Positions 8,240-18,647 are shown, counted from the first letter of the stretch. The stretch: DNA of 64,000 nt from Methanosphaerula palustris E1-9c (GCF_000021965.1 NC_011832.1:124001-188000); one strand, 5' to 3'. Made by a program: numbers and translations. The notes: generated from the sequence alone by a model not told the origin.

Positions 8240-9924
8240 GCGGCCCACTCCAGCACCGACGAAAGGTCTCTGGTGTTCAGCAGGTCTGCCGGCCGGCACC
8301 ATCCGCGGCGGGCCATCAAAAGCCCGTAGGACATGTTCTCCAGTTCAGAACGCGCATGCGCATCGCTGCCGAGAGAGATGACGATCCCCCCATCACGGGC
8401 TTCTCTGACTGCGGTGTCGTCCATGTCCAACCTGAATGGGGAAGCATTGATCTCCAGGGCGGTCCGGTGGAGAGCGGCGGCCTCGATCACCCGGTGCAGG
8501 TCGACCGCGTACGGATCCCGCTGCCCGAGTACCCGCCCGGTCGGATGGCCGATGATATCCACATGTTCGTTCTCGATCGCACCGATGATCCGCCGGGTTA
8601 TCTGGTCTTCCTCCTGATGAAACCCGGAATGGATCGAGGCTACCACCAGGTCCAGGTCCTGCAGTGTCCGGTCGGGGAGGCCGAGCGACCCGTTGGAGAG
8701 GATGTCCACCTCGATCCCGGCCAGCACCTGGCAGGATGAAGTGCGGTTCACCATCTCGATCTCGTGTTGCTGATCTCTAACCTCTGCAGCAGAGAGACCG
8801 TGAGCGATCCCCAGTGAGGCCGAGTGGTCAGAACAGATGATGTACTGATACCCCCGTTCCTCTCCGGCGGTGGCCAGCTCAGCAATCGTCATCGAGCCGT
8901 CAGACCAGCGGGAGTGAACATGCAGATCTCCCTGGAGGTCGTCCGCCATCACGAGGGTGGGCAGCGTGTGTTCCCGGGCTGCCTCCACCTCGCCCCGGTC
9001 CTCCCTGAGTTCCGGCGGAACGGGATCCATTCCGAGCATCGAGAAGATCTCCTCCTCGGTCGCCGCCGTTCTGTGTGCACCGGTCGTCCGCTCCTCGACC
9101 CCGTACTCGTTCAGCCGCCAACCGGCAGAGAGTGCGATCTCGCGGAGTTTGATGTTGAAGTCCTTCGACCCGGTCAGGTAGAGGAGCATCGGGCCGCACT
9201 GGTCCGGGGTACAGAACCTGACATCGACCCGCTGCCCCATGACCCGGATCGAGGTTCGCTTTTCACCCTGATCGATCACCTCGTCTGCCAGGGAGACCAG
9301 CCGCGAGTTCACCTCGGCCGGCGCTTCGGTGGAGACGATGTCGATATCCCCGATCGTGGCCCTCCCTCGCCGATACGATCCTGCGATCGTGTAGGTCCCT
9401 TCAACCAGCAGAGCCGTCACCTCTCTGAGCACAGCCTCTGCAGCAACTCTGGTCATCCGCCCGGTCGACCGCCGGTGGCGTGCGATCGCCTTCACCAGTT
9501 CCTCCTCCTTCTTCGCCCCGAACCCCTTCAGGGTGCTGACCTGGTGGGCCAGGGCGGCCTTCTCCAGGTCTTCGATCGTCGAGATCCCGAGTTCATGCCA
9601 GAGCCGGTGGACGGTCTTCGGCCCCACCTGATCCAGTTCGAGGAGGGCGATCACCGAAGCCGGGATCGACTGCTGCAGGTCCTGAAGCAGGCTGCTCTCT
9701 TCGCCGGCGCAGAGTTCCCTGATCTGGGCCGCGGTGTGCGGCCCGATCCCCGGGACCGCCAGCACCTGTTCGGGCGCCATGCTACAGACCGGCTCCCCAA
9801 GCCCTTCGATCGCCATGGCAGCCCGTTGGAATGCCCTGACCCGGAACGGGTCCTCTCCTCTGATCTCAAGCAGCTGGCTGATGAACCGGATCGTATCGGC
9901 CGCCTGCCTGTTGGTACACCCCAT
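8236..9924 (-). CDS. polX: DNA polymerase X family protein with PHP domain
   Basis: A 562-residue protein. Helix-hairpin-helix motifs lie in the first 150 residues (AVPGIGPHTAAQIREL, LDQVGPKTVHRLW). The family X nucleotidyltransferase core follows, with GSYRRGRATIGDIDIV carrying the metal-binding DxD. The C-terminal PHP phosphoesterase domain has DLHVHSRWSDG, CSDHS, GHPTG and GSDAHA. Bacterial and archaeal PolX proteins act in base-excision and gap repair, with the PHP domain giving 3'-5' exonuclease activity. Longer in-frame versions start at 10287 inside the divergent regulator gene; the ATG at 9924 is chosen because domain homology begins there. The downstream uppS-like gene overlaps by four bases. 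Confidence 0.9.
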   Translation of the reverse strand: MGCTNRQAADTIRFISQLLEIRGEDPFRVRAFQRAAMAIEGLGEPVCSMAPEQVLAVPGIGPHTAAQIRELCAGEESSLLQDLQQSIPASVIALLELDQVGPKTVHRLWHELGISTIEDLEKAALAHQVSTLKGFGAKKEEELVKAIARHRRSTGRMTRVAAEAVLREVTALLVEGTYTIAGSYRRGRATIGDIDIVSTEAPAEVNSRLVSLADEVIDQGEKRTSIRVMGQRVDVRFCTPDQCGPMLLYLTGSKDFNIKLREIALSAGWRLNEYGVEERTTGAHRTAATEEEIFSMLGMDPVPPELREDRGEVEAAREHTLPTLVMADDLQGDLHVHSRWSDGSMTIAELATAGEERGYQYIICSDHSASLGIAHGLSAAEVRDQQHEIEMVNRTSSCQVLAGIEVDILSNGSLGLPDRTLQDLDLVVASIHSGFHQEEDQITRRIIGAIENEHVDIIGHPTGRVLGQRDPYAVDLHRVIEAAALHRTALEINASPFRLDMDDTAVREARDGGIVISLGSDAHARSELENMSYGLLMARRGWCRPADLLNTRDLSSVLEWAA

Positions 9925-10024
9925 ATATAACTTACGTAATCGGTTTTCTTTCCATAAGAGTATTCCCGGCAGGCTGAACCGACAACCAAATCCATAACCG
10001 TCCGGGAGACGTAACCTCTTGTAC

Positions 10025-10654
10025 ATGGAGAGGAGCTGCGAAGAGGACCTGCTTGAGGCGGTGCTCTGTCTTGGGGCCGGGGATGGTGCAGCCCTTGGTC
10101 CGCTGGCTTCCCGCCTCCACCTCACCCCCCAACGACTGCTCCCGTTGATTGATGATGCGGTCAGGGCCGGCACCCTGACCCGGTCGGAGGGTCTGATCGG
10201 CCTGACCGAAGAGGGACGGGAGATCGCTGTTCGGATCGATCGCCGGCACCGGACCCTGCAGTGTTTCCTGACCGAGATGCTCGGCATGGATCCCTCTTCG
10301 GCATCGGACGAGGCCTGCCAGATCGAGCATCAGATCTCGGACGAGACGATCTCCCGCCTCGGCACCTACATGGCCCGTCCGGGTGGAAATCCGGAATGCC
10401 CGAGGCGCTGCAGCAGCCGGAAACCCGCGGTCAGGACGCTGCAGTCCTTTGACGAGGGGACGGTTCTCCGGGTCAGCACGATCCGGCAGTGGGGTCATTA
10501 CACCCGGCTGCTCGATCTCGGGATCCTTCCGGGCGAGGAGATCAGTATCCGGAGGAAACTGAGTAATGGGGCCGTCGTAGTCAGGGTGAAGGGGTGTGAC
10601 ATCGCCCTCAGCCCGGAGATTGCCACCTCGATATCGGTGGAGCGGGTAACATGA
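10025..10654 (+). CDS. DtxR-family metal-dependent regulator fused to a FeoA domain
   Basis: A 209-residue protein. Residues 1-75 form a winged helix, and 75-125 form a DtxR/MntR dimerisation and metal-site region (RRHRTLQCFLTEML and the EHQISDE helix). The last 75 residues are a FeoA/SH3-like domain (VLRVSTIRQWGHYTRLLDLGILPGEE). Proteins of this kind bind Fe(II) or Mn(II) and repress uptake genes. The stop overlaps the feoB start as ATGA, so it probably controls the FeoB transporter in its own operon, and its C-terminal domain may act as FeoA. The ATG at 10025 is chosen over a TTG six bases earlier. Confidence 0.85.
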   Translation: MERSCEEDLLEAVLCLGAGDGAALGPLASRLHLTPQRLLPLIDDAVRAGTLTRSEGLIGLTEEGREIAVRIDRRHRTLQCFLTEMLGMDPSSASDEACQIEHQISDETISRLGTYMARPGGNPECPRRCSSRKPAVRTLQSFDEGTVLRVSTIRQWGHYTRLLDLGILPGEEISIRRKLSNGAVVVRVKGCDIALSPEIATSISVERVT

Positions 10655-12510
10655 AAGCAGCCCTGATCGGGAACCCCGGGGTCGGCAAGTCGCTGATCTT
10701 CATGCAGTTGACCGGGCTCGGGGTCGAGGTCGGGAACATGCCCGGTTCGTCGATAGAACTGATGTCCGGCACGGTCTGCGTGGACCGGGACCAGAAGGAG
10801 TGGCTCGACCTCGTCGACATGCCTGGCCTCTACTCGCTCGATGGGCAGGGGGAGAAGGAGGTTCTGGTCAGGCGTGTGCTTGAGGAGCCTGAGGTCGACG
10901 CCCTGATCGTGGTGCTGGACGCCACCCGGTTCGAACGGAACCTGTACCTGCTGCTGCAGATCGCTGAGTACCGGATTCCGATGATCGTCGTTGTGAACCT
11001 GACCGACGAGGCGATCAAGGAGGGGGTCTCAATCGACACCGACGCCCTCGCCACCCTCCTCGGCGTCCCGGTGATTGGAGCCGCCGCTGCTCTCGGAACC
11101 GGGATCGACCAGATCGTCCCGGCCGTGATGAAGTCGGCGAAGGTATCGACGATCGAGGTCCCCTATGACCACCAGGTCGAGGCGGCCCTCCGTTCGTTCC
11201 AGAAGACGATGGGGATCGGACGGCGGGTGGGGCTGCAGGCGATGCAGGGGATCAGCCCGGACCCTGAGATGCTCGAGGTGACCGCGATGGTCGTAGAGGA
11301 GATCGAGAACCGGCACCGGATGTCGGTGAACCAGATCATCGCGACCAACCGGCACAACTATGCTCATTCGCTCTCTGGACGGGTTCTCTCCACCGGGACC
11401 CATCACCGCCGGTTCGACCTGGACCGACTTCTTACCCGACAGTTCCCGGGGATCCCGATCCTGGTCGGGGTGATCCTCTCGATGCTGTTGATCGTCTTTG
11501 CGATCGGCGCCCGCCTCGAGGATCTGATCGTCTGGGGGTTTACGACATACCTGATGACCCCGATCCAGGGTCTCGTCCTCCCGCCCCTTGTTGCACAACT
11601 GGCCTACTCGGTGGTGCTCGCCCTCGAATCGGGGTTCGGGATCGCCTTTCCGTACATCTTCACCTTCTATATCCTCCTCTCGATCCTCGAGGACTCGGGG
11701 TACATGACCCGGGCCGCTTTCCTCGCCGACCGTGCGATGCACCGGCTCGGGATGCACGGTGAGGCGATCATCCCGCTGGTACTCGGGTTCGGCTGCAATG
11801 TCCCGGCCGTGATGGGGACAAGGCTCCTCTCCTCGCGCAGAGAACGGGTCATCGCGGCCTTTCTGATCACGATGGTCCCCTGCTCTGCACGCACCGTCGT
11901 CATTTCTGGTATCGTCGCCAAGTTCGTCGGGGTTCTACCGGCGCTGAGCATCTACCTGATCGTGCTGGTGCTGATCCTGCTCACCGGGGTGATCCTCTCC
12001 CGGGTCACCCCCGGGCCGCAGTACGGGATGATCCTGGAGATGACCCCCCTTCGCCGGCCCAAGGCCGGGATGGTGCTCCGGAAGTCCTGGCTTCGGATAC
12101 AGGAGTTCCTGGTGATCGCGATGCCGCTGCTGCTCATATCCTCGGTGATCCTCGGGCTTCTCGGGTTCTACGGGGTGATCGCTATGTTCCAGCAGGCCGC
12201 CATCCCGATCTCCGAAGGGCTGCTCGGTCTCCCGAGCTACGCATCGACGGCGCTTCTCTTCGGGATCCTCCGGAAGGAGATGGCCTTTGAGACCCTGACG
12301 GTGCTGGCCGGGACCGCCGACCTGATCACCGTGATGACAAAACTGCAGCTCTATATCTTCGCCCTGGTCTCCACCCTCTTTGTCCCCTGCATCTCCACCA
12401 TCGCGGTGCTGAACCGGGAACTCGGGGCGAAGGTGGCCGGGCTGATCACCGTCTATACGGTGCTGCTCGGCCTCGGGATCGGAGCACTTATACACCTGCT
12501 GATGGCATGA
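10651..12510 (+). CDS. feoB: Ferrous iron transport protein B
   Basis: A 619-residue membrane GTPase that imports Fe(II). The N-terminal G domain shows G1 (GNPGVGKS, residues 7-14), G3 (DMPGLYSL) and G4 as NLTD in place of the usual NxxD consensus. The C-terminal half has the two gate repeats with conserved cysteines (GFGCNVPAVMGTR, VPCSARTVV) and about eight to ten membrane helices. It lacks a long insertion between the G and membrane domains and is shorter than the E. coli protein. The four-base overlap with the DtxR-FeoA gene supports an iron-controlled operon. Confidence 0.93.
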   Translation: MKAALIGNPGVGKSLIFMQLTGLGVEVGNMPGSSIELMSGTVCVDRDQKEWLDLVDMPGLYSLDGQGEKEVLVRRVLEEPEVDALIVVLDATRFERNLYLLLQIAEYRIPMIVVVNLTDEAIKEGVSIDTDALATLLGVPVIGAAAALGTGIDQIVPAVMKSAKVSTIEVPYDHQVEAALRSFQKTMGIGRRVGLQAMQGISPDPEMLEVTAMVVEEIENRHRMSVNQIIATNRHNYAHSLSGRVLSTGTHHRRFDLDRLLTRQFPGIPILVGVILSMLLIVFAIGARLEDLIVWGFTTYLMTPIQGLVLPPLVAQLAYSVVLALESGFGIAFPYIFTFYILLSILEDSGYMTRAAFLADRAMHRLGMHGEAIIPLVLGFGCNVPAVMGTRLLSSRRERVIAAFLITMVPCSARTVVISGIVAKFVGVLPALSIYLIVLVLILLTGVILSRVTPGPQYGMILEMTPLRRPKAGMVLRKSWLRIQEFLVIAMPLLLISSVILGLLGFYGVIAMFQQAAIPISEGLLGLPSYASTALLFGILRKEMAFETLTVLAGTADLITVMTKLQLYIFALVSTLFVPCISTIAVLNRELGAKVAGLITVYTVLLGLGIGALIHLLMA

Positions 12511-12523
12511 TTCAGTACTCGAT

Positions 12524-13237
12524 ATGTACACGTTCCAGACTGGCATCCCCCTGATCGATGAAGTGGCCGGCGGTCTCCCCCAGGGATCGAATCTGCTGAT
12601 CCTCGGTCCCCCCCTGACAGAGTTGGCCAGGATTGGGTACCTGCTCGCCTGTCCGCGGCCGGGCGATTATACGCTGCTGGTCACCACCGATGACGATTAC
12701 CTGGAGGCCCTGACCACGTTCCGCTCGCTTGGGGCAGAGCGGGCCGCGATCGGACTGATCGACACGGTCACCCGGATCTCCAACCCGAACATCGCTGAGG
12801 CCGACAAGCTGAAGTTCACGGCCAGCCCGACCGATCTGACCTCGCTCGGGATCAAGTTTGGGAAGATGGTCGAGGCGATCTTCGCCGGGCAGTTCCCCGA
12901 TTATGACGAAGGTCTCTTTCCACCCCCGGTCAGGGTGATGCTCAACTCGATCTCGACGCTGTTGATGTACCGGAAGCTCGAGGAGACCTACCAGTTCCTG
13001 CATATGCTGACGACCAGGGTGAAGAAGATGGAGGGACTTGGACTCTATACGCTCACCTCGACCTCCTTCGATGAGCGGACTATCTCGGTGATCACACAGT
13101 TGATGACTCATACGCTCGAAGTGAAACGGGAGGATGATACGATGTCGATGCGTATAGTTGGACGAGGAATCAGGCAGAGCGCCTGGATCCAGTACCGGTA
13201 CCAGGATGAAGCGATCACCTTCCCAGGGGGGGACTGA
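12524..13237 (+). CDS. RecA/KaiC-like ATPase-fold protein without a recognisable P-loop
   Basis: A 237-residue protein with the start of a KaiC/RAD55 domain (TGIPLIDEVAGGLPQGSNLL), but the Walker A position reads GPPLTELA instead of GxxGxGKT/S, so ATP binding is probably lost. The Walker B-like strand is RVMLNSISTLL. Such proteins are frequent in euryarchaea, where they are linked to signalling or DNA-binding complexes, but their role is not known. The TGA is followed directly by the ATG of dphB, so it is in the same operon. Confidence 0.6.
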   Translation: MYTFQTGIPLIDEVAGGLPQGSNLLILGPPLTELARIGYLLACPRPGDYTLLVTTDDDYLEALTTFRSLGAERAAIGLIDTVTRISNPNIAEADKLKFTASPTDLTSLGIKFGKMVEAIFAGQFPDYDEGLFPPPVRVMLNSISTLLMYRKLEETYQFLHMLTTRVKKMEGLGLYTLTSTSFDERTISVITQLMTHTLEVKREDDTMSMRIVGRGIRQSAWIQYRYQDEAITFPGGD

Positions 13238-13993
13238 ATGCTCACCTTTGTGGGGCTTGGGCTCTATGACGCCGGCGACATCTCGGTGAAGGGGCTGGAG
13301 GCTGTCAGAGCAAGCGATGCGGTTTTTCTGGAGTATTACACCTCCCGGCTGATGGGGACGACGATCGAGGATCTGGTCAGGGCCTATGGGAAGGAGGTGA
13401 TCGTCCTCGCCCGGGCCGATGTCGAGCAGCACCCCGAGCCGATCCTGGACGCCGCCGCAGCCGGCGACGTGGTGGTGCTGACCGGCGGGGATCCGATGGT
13501 CTCGACCACCCATATGGACCTCCGGCTTCGGGCCGCCGCCCGCGGGATCCCGACCGGGATCATCCATGGCGCCTCGATCCAGACCGCGGTCTGTGGGTTG
13601 ACCGGGCTGCAGAACTACCGGTTCGGCAAGTCCTGCTCGGTCCCGTTCCCACAGAAGAACTGGTTCCCTCTGACCCCGTACGAGGTGGTCCGGCAGAACC
13701 TGGCTGCCGACCTCCACACGCTCGTCTACCTGGATATCCAGCAGGACCGGTACATGCGGGTCGGGGAGGCGATCGACCTGCTCGAGGAGATGGCTGTCCG
13801 GGTGGGCGGTTCCATCACCACCTATATCGGTGTCGCACGGGCGGGATCGGTCAGTCCGGTGGTTCGGGCGGGGACAGCCGATCATCTGCGCGGAATCGAC
13901 TTCGGTGGGCCACTGCATGTGCTGATCGTGCCGGCCACCCTCCACCCGGTCGAGCAGGAGTACCTCGAGGTCTTCGCCGGGCTATCGGTATGA
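13238..13993 (+). CDS. dphB: Diphthine synthase
   Basis: A 251-residue SAM-dependent methyltransferase that builds diphthine on the histidine of translation elongation factor 2. The tetrapyrrole-methylase fold is shown by [11 protein letters not shown] at the N-terminus, [12 protein letters not shown] near residue 82 (SAM-binding loop), [17 protein letters not shown] and the [10 protein letters not shown] motif characteristic of DphB. The length is normal for archaeal DphB. It directly abuts the gene before it and overlaps the DUF357 gene after it by four bases, so the operon is compact. Confidence 0.93.
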   Translation: MLTFVGLGLYDAGDISVKGLEAVRASDAVFLEYYTSRLMGTTIEDLVRAYGKEVIVLARADVEQHPEPILDAAAAGDVVVLTGGDPMVSTTHMDLRLRAAARGIPTGIIHGASIQTAVCGLTGLQNYRFGKSCSVPFPQKNWFPLTPYEVVRQNLAADLHTLVYLDIQQDRYMRVGEAIDLLEEMAVRVGGSITTYIGVARAGSVSPVVRAGTADHLRGIDFGGPLHVLIVPATLHPVEQEYLEVFAGLSV

Positions 13994-14553
13994 GGATCGC
14001 CGACGGGCTCGCTGCCCTTGGTGTCGGCCTCGAAGGGGCAGTTCCCTCCGCCCCTGAGAAGACCCCGCTCTGCTCTCTCGGTGGGGAGGTGATCGAGATG
14101 GCCCGGTCGTACAGGGAGGATGGTCTCTCCTTTTTTATACTGGGGGATCAGGTGAACGCCCTCGCCTCTGCTGCCTACGGGGCCGGCTGGCTGGACGCCG
14201 GCGGGACGCTCGGGCTGGTCAGGGGAGGAGGGCCGGTCGGGCTGCTGTTGATGGAGGGGCCGGTCGGCCCCGATCAACAGGAGCGGCTGGAGGAGAAGGC
14301 CGGGCGGTACATCCGGATGCTGGACGAGGCCCTCGGCTCGGTCGAGGTCGCCCCCGACCCCGGCTCTTCGCTCTTTCCGGTGGCGCACAGGATCGAAGCG
14401 GTCGCCACCCTCTTCTTTCGCGAGGCAATGCTCCGGCAGGGATCGTTTGAAGAGAGCCTGAGTTGCTCGAGTTACGGCTATGGCTGGCTGGACTGCGGGG
14501 CCCGGGGCGGCCTCTTCCGGGTGGTTGCGGCCAGACACCTCTTCACGCTCTGA
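13990..14553 (+). CDS. DUF357-type archaeal protein
   Basis: A 187-residue protein with two parts. The first half ([32 protein letters not shown]) and the second ([26 protein letters not shown]) resemble each other, so the gene may be an internal duplication. It matches the DUF357 family by the YGxGWLDxG pattern, and such genes often follow dphB in archaea. The function is unknown. The start overlaps the dphB stop by four bases. Confidence 0.7.
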   Translation: MRIADGLAALGVGLEGAVPSAPEKTPLCSLGGEVIEMARSYREDGLSFFILGDQVNALASAAYGAGWLDAGGTLGLVRGGGPVGLLLMEGPVGPDQQERLEEKAGRYIRMLDEALGSVEVAPDPGSSLFPVAHRIEAVATLFFREAMLRQGSFEESLSCSSYGYGWLDCGARGGLFRVVAARHLFTL

Positions 14554-14620
14554 TCTGGGATACACTTCGAAAGGCCGGGATCACAGAGGGCTTATGCCCG
14601 TGTACCACCAATACTCTCTC

Positions 14621-15970
14621 ATGAAATGTATCATCCTTGCAGGGGGTTCAGGGACCCGGCTCTGGCCGCTATCAAGGGTTCAGTTCCCCAAACAGTTCTT
14701 GAAGATCGGTGACCACTCGCTCTTTCAGGCCACCTGGCTGCGAGCCCGGAAGCTGGCGTCCGCCGACGAGATCTATGTGGTGACCAACGAGGCCCACCAG
14801 TACCTGGTCAACAACCAGCTCGAGGAGGTCGGGGCCACCCTCGACCCTGCTCATCTGCTCAGGGAGCCCTGCGGCAGGAACACGCTGCCGGCGATCGCCT
14901 GGGCGATGGCGACGATCCGGGCCGAATGCGGTGATGCCATCGCCGTGGTCTTCCCGAGCGATCACCATCTGGATGAGGCGGCCCTGCAGGAGATCGAGGC
15001 GGCCGTTCCGCTGGCCGAGGACCACCTGGTCACCTTCGGGGTGAAGCCGGACTGTCCGCACACCGGGTACGGGTATATCCGCCCCGGCGCCCCGCTGGTC
15101 TGCGGGTCGGCGGTCGACTCCTTCAAGGAGAAGCCCGATAAGGAGACCGCTGAGGGTTACTGCCAGGCCGGTTACCTCTGGAACTCGGGGATGTTCCTCC
15201 TCCGAACGACGATCTTCTTCGAGGAGCTTGAACGGTATCAGCCGGCGATGGCCGCGGCCTTCGCCGCCGGGGTGCCGGAGGAGTACGCTGCCCTCCAGAA
15301 CCTCTCGATCGATTACGGGCTGCTTGAGGTCTCCGAGCGGGTCGCCGTGGTCCCGCTGGACTGCGCCTGGTCGGACATGGGGGACTTCAAGGCTCTGTAT
15401 GATCATGCAGCCCACGACCCGAAAGGGAATGCAGGGAAGGCCGAGTACATCGATGCGACCGGTAACTATGTGCATGCGAAGGGGAAGGCGATCGGCCTGA
15501 TCGGCGTGAACAACCTGGCGGTCGTCGACACCGGGGATGCGCTGCTCGTCTGCGCCAAGGATCAGACCGACAAGGTCCGGGACCTGGTGGCCCGGTTCAA
15601 GGGGCAGCAGAACGCGATCACCGAGCATCACCTCGAGGAGCATCGTCCCTGGGGATCTTATAAGGTCCTTGAGACCGGGCCGTTCTACAAGATCAAGCGG
15701 GTCACGGTCAGCCCGGGCAAGTGGCTCTCGCTTCAGCTCCACTGCCACCGGTCCGAGCACTGGATCGTCGTCAGCGGGATGGCCGAGGTGCATCTGAACG
15801 GTGACACCCAATTCCTCTGCCAGGGGCAGTCCACCTTCGTCACCACCGGCTCTCGACACCGGCTCGGCAACCCGGGCCGGATTCCGCTTGAGGTGATCGA
15901 GGTGCAGATCGGCGAGTACCTGGAAGAGGATGATATCGTCCGGTTCGAGGACAAGTACGGTCGGGCCTAG
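14621..15970 (+). CDS. manC: Mannose-1-phosphate guanylyltransferase / mannose-6-phosphate isomerase
   Basis: A 449-residue bifunctional enzyme making GDP-mannose for glycans. The nucleotidyltransferase signature CIILAGGSGTRLWPLSR opens the protein, followed by FPKQF and the VFPSDHH and EKPD motifs. The C-terminal cupin (RPWGSYKVLETG, then LHCHRSEHWIVVSG) is the isomerase part. An upstream in-frame ATG at 14594 would add nine residues; 14621 is preferred because family homology starts there. GDP-mannose would feed surface glycosylation, which fits the sequon-rich protein and lipid-carrier genes nearby. Confidence 0.9.
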   Translation: MKCIILAGGSGTRLWPLSRVQFPKQFLKIGDHSLFQATWLRARKLASADEIYVVTNEAHQYLVNNQLEEVGATLDPAHLLREPCGRNTLPAIAWAMATIRAECGDAIAVVFPSDHHLDEAALQEIEAAVPLAEDHLVTFGVKPDCPHTGYGYIRPGAPLVCGSAVDSFKEKPDKETAEGYCQAGYLWNSGMFLLRTTIFFEELERYQPAMAAAFAAGVPEEYAALQNLSIDYGLLEVSERVAVVPLDCAWSDMGDFKALYDHAAHDPKGNAGKAEYIDATGNYVHAKGKAIGLIGVNNLAVVDTGDALLVCAKDQTDKVRDLVARFKGQQNAITEHHLEEHRPWGSYKVLETGPFYKIKRVTVSPGKWLSLQLHCHRSEHWIVVSGMAEVHLNGDTQFLCQGQSTFVTTGSRHRLGNPGRIPLEVIEVQIGEYLEEDDIVRFEDKYGRA

Positions 15971-16014
15971 GCAGACAGAACAATTTGCAGTTCGTTCAGG
16001 ATAGGACCAGTCTC

Positions 16015-16030
16015 TGACTCCTGTGAGTCA
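16015..16030. promoter_or_regulatory. 16-bp palindrome upstream of copA
   Basis: Six-base arms TGACTC and GAGTCA around a four-base centre, about 95 bases before the copA ATG. It could be a binding site for a metal-responsive repressor. This is inferred from symmetry and position only. Confidence 0.3.
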
Positions 16031-16074
16031 AAGATCGGTATCGGTCCGGAATGGTGCGTTCAATACGATATCCG

Positions 16075-16098
16075 GTGCAGAAATGCACACTTTTTTTA
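16075..16098 (+). terminator. Weak hairpin plus T-run between manC and copA
   Basis: A five-base stem (GTGCA/TGCAC with a four-base loop) is followed by a run of seven T. It could end manC transcription. The T-run also lies about 25 bases before the copA ATG, so it might instead be part of the copA promoter. Confidence 0.3.
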
Positions 16099-16122
16099 GG
16101 GCTGCGGCCGATAGGCATTCGT

Positions 16123-18573
16123 ATGGAGGAGACAGAGAAGGCCGAGCTGCAGATCAGCGGGATCCACTGCGCCACCTGTGCGGTCACCATCGAGGAGGCG
16201 CTGGCCGCGGTGCCGGGGGTCGAGAAGGCCGAGGTGAACATCGCGACCAACACCGCGACCGTCCACTACGATCAGGGGAAGACCGGCCTTGCCGCCCTCG
16301 AAGGGGCGGTGACTGACGCCGGGTACGAGGTCGTCCGTGCCGAGGCGGTGATCCGAATCGGCGGGATGATGTGTGCGGTCTGCGTCCAGACGATCGAGGC
16401 AGCCCTTTTGGATCTGCCGGGGGTCTCCACGGCGACGGTGAACCTGGCCAGCGAGAAGGCCTATGTCACCTATAACCCCTCCCTCACCTCGGTTGCGGTG
16501 ATGCGGGAGGCGATCGAGGGGGCCGGGTATACGTTCCTCGGCCTCGACAGGGAGGTGACCGACGAGGCGGTGGATGCTGCCCTCAAAAAGGACCTCTGGG
16601 ACAAGGTGAAGCGGTTCTCGGTCGGGTTTGTGGTGGCCGGCATCCTGATGGCCATCATGTTCCTCTTCCCGATGCTTCCGTACATGGGGCTCGTGATGCT
16701 GGTGATCAGTCTGCCGGCATTCGTCTATGTCACCGCCCCGATCTTCTCTGCGGCCGCGACGGCGCTGAAGCACGGCGCGCTGACGATGGACGTGATGTAC
16801 GCGATGGGCACCGGGGTGGCGATGGGCGCCTCGATCCTCGGCACCTTCTCGATCGTGCTGACCCCCGAGTTCATGTTCTACGACACCGCCCTGATGCTCG
16901 GTGCGTTCCTGATGCTCGGCAGGTTCCTGGAAGGACGGGCGAAGGGAGCGACCTCGCAGGCGATCCGGGCGCTCATCGCCCTCCAGCCGGAGACGGCGAC
17001 GGTGGTCCGGGAGGACGGGCCGGCCGAGATCCTCCTCTCCGAGGTGGTCGTCGGGGATCTGTTGATGGTCCGCCCAGGTGGGAGGGTCCCGGTGGATGGC
17101 ACGGTCACCGAGGGGGAGAGCAGTGTCGACGAATCGATGATCACCGGCGAGCCGATCCCAGTCCATAAACTCCCCGGGGATCAGGTGGTCGGCGGGACTC
17201 TCAACGCTACTGGTGCGCTGACCTTCCGTGCCGAGAAGGTCGGGAGCGAGACGATGCTGGCCAGGATCGTCCAGATGGTCAGCGAGGCGCAGGGCTCGAA
17301 GCCGCCGGTGCAGCAGATCGCAGATCGTGTGGTCGCCTGGTTCATCCCGGCCGTGCTGGCTGTTGCGGTCCTTGCGTTCCTGGTCTGGTTTCTCCTCCTC
17401 CACGCCCCGCTGGTCTTCGCCCTCTCGACGCTGATCGCGGTGCTGGTGGTGGCCTGCCCCTGTGCGCTTGGACTGGCCACGCCGACGGCGGTGACGGTCG
17501 GTCTCGGTCGCGGGGCGGCGATCGGAGTGCTGGTCAGGAACGGGGACGCGCTCGAGGCCGCCGAGAAGGTGACGACCGTCGTCTTCGATAAAACCGGAAC
17601 ACTGACGGTCGGGCGTCCGGAGGTGACTGCGGTCATCGCCACGGCTGGCGACGCGGCCAGGGAGAGCCTCCTCGCCATGGCGGCTGCCGTCGAACTCAAC
17701 TCGCAGCACCCGCTTGCTGGCGCTGTTATCAGGGCGGCCGAGAAGGCCGGTGCCCCCCTCCCCAAATCTACGGGGTTCACCTCGTCGAGTGGTCGCGGTG
17801 CGTCGGCCCTGATCGACGGGAGGACGGTGCTGGTCGGGAGCGGTGGATATCTGGACGAACTGGGGGTAGAGGCAGACCTGGCCCTGGTTGCTCAGGCGGC
17901 TTCGCATCAGCAGGCCGGTGAGACGGTCGTGATGGTTGCCGTCGACGGACAGATGGCCGGATTGATTGCGATCGCGGACGTGCTGAAGCCATCCGCCCCG
18001 CCAGCCGTCGCTGCCCTGAAGAAGTCCGGCCGGAGGGTCGTGATGCTGACCGGGGACGCCCGGGTCACGGCCGAGGCGGTGGCCGGGAGGGCCGGAATAG
18101 ATCTGGTGATCGCCGGGGTGCTCCCCGACCAGAAGGCCGCCGAGGTGAAGCGGCTGCAGCAGCAGGGGGAGGTGGTCGCGTTCGTTGGAGATGGGATCAA
18201 CGACGCTCCGGCCCTGGCGCAGGCTGATGTCGGGATCGCGATCGGCAGCGGGACCGATGTCGCCGTCGAGACCGGGTCGATCGTGCTGATGCATGAGGAT
18301 CTCCTGGGTGTCGTGGCCGCCCTCCAGCTCTCGGCGAAGGTGATGCAGCGGATCCGGCAGAACATCTTCTGGGCATTCGCCTACAACGGGCTGTTGATCC
18401 CGCTCGCCGCCGGCGTGCTGTACCCGTTCACCGGGTTTCTGATGCGCCCCGAGTACGGCGCCCTGGCGATGGCCCTCTCCTCGGTGACGGTCATCTCGCT
18501 CTCGCTGCTGCTCCGTACCTACACCCCGCCGGCTGTCCGGCAGAGAGGGACTGGATCAGCACTCAGCGCCTGA
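16123..18573 (+). CDS. copA: Copper-exporting P1B-type ATPase with two HMA domains
   Basis: An 816-residue P-type ATPase. Two N-terminal metal-binding domains carry CxxC motifs (GIHCATC and GMMCAVC). The membrane core has the CPC motif of Cu(I) pumps ([11 protein letters not shown]). The phosphorylation site DKTGT and the hinge [10 protein letters not shown] are intact. It should export Cu(I) using ATP. The ATG at 16123 is preferred over upstream in-frame starts because the first HMA domain begins there. It appears monocistronic, with a palindrome about 95 bases upstream that may be a regulator site. Confidence 0.93.
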   Translation: MEETEKAELQISGIHCATCAVTIEEALAAVPGVEKAEVNIATNTATVHYDQGKTGLAALEGAVTDAGYEVVRAEAVIRIGGMMCAVCVQTIEAALLDLPGVSTATVNLASEKAYVTYNPSLTSVAVMREAIEGAGYTFLGLDREVTDEAVDAALKKDLWDKVKRFSVGFVVAGILMAIMFLFPMLPYMGLVMLVISLPAFVYVTAPIFSAAATALKHGALTMDVMYAMGTGVAMGASILGTFSIVLTPEFMFYDTALMLGAFLMLGRFLEGRAKGATSQAIRALIALQPETATVVREDGPAEILLSEVVVGDLLMVRPGGRVPVDGTVTEGESSVDESMITGEPIPVHKLPGDQVVGGTLNATGALTFRAEKVGSETMLARIVQMVSEAQGSKPPVQQIADRVVAWFIPAVLAVAVLAFLVWFLLLHAPLVFALSTLIAVLVVACPCALGLATPTAVTVGLGRGAAIGVLVRNGDALEAAEKVTTVVFDKTGTLTVGRPEVTAVIATAGDAARESLLAMAAAVELNSQHPLAGAVIRAAEKAGAPLPKSTGFTSSSGRGASALIDGRTVLVGSGGYLDELGVEADLALVAQAASHQQAGETVVMVAVDGQMAGLIAIADVLKPSAPPAVAALKKSGRRVVMLTGDARVTAEAVAGRAGIDLVIAGVLPDQKAAEVKRLQQQGEVVAFVGDGINDAPALAQADVGIAIGSGTDVAVETGSIVLMHEDLLGVVAALQLSAKVMQRIRQNIFWAFAYNGLLIPLAAGVLYPFTGFLMRPEYGALAMALSSVTVISLSLLLRTYTPPAVRQRGTGSALSA

Positions 18574-18606
18574 GATCATCCCCTCTCTTTAATGCGCGGC
18601 ACATGT

Positions 18607-18647
18607 CAGGGGCTGCGCGCTGAGTAAATAACCGTTATTGGCCCCTG
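18607..18647 (+). other. Inverted repeat downstream of copA
   Basis: Seven-base perfect arms (CAGGGGC at 18607-18613, GCCCCTG at 18641-18647) are separated by 27 bases. It lies in the 265-bp gap after copA, which otherwise shows only the promoter of the next gene. It may be a transcript-end structure. Confidence 0.3.

Noticed and set aside
12512-13945. Long minus-strand ORF (477 codons) opposite the KaiC-like and dphB genes
   Set aside because: Shadow of two well-supported genes.
16096-18294. Long minus-strand ORF (732 codons) opposite copA
   Set aside because: It is the shadow of a clear P-type ATPase; GC-rich third positions open long antisense frames.
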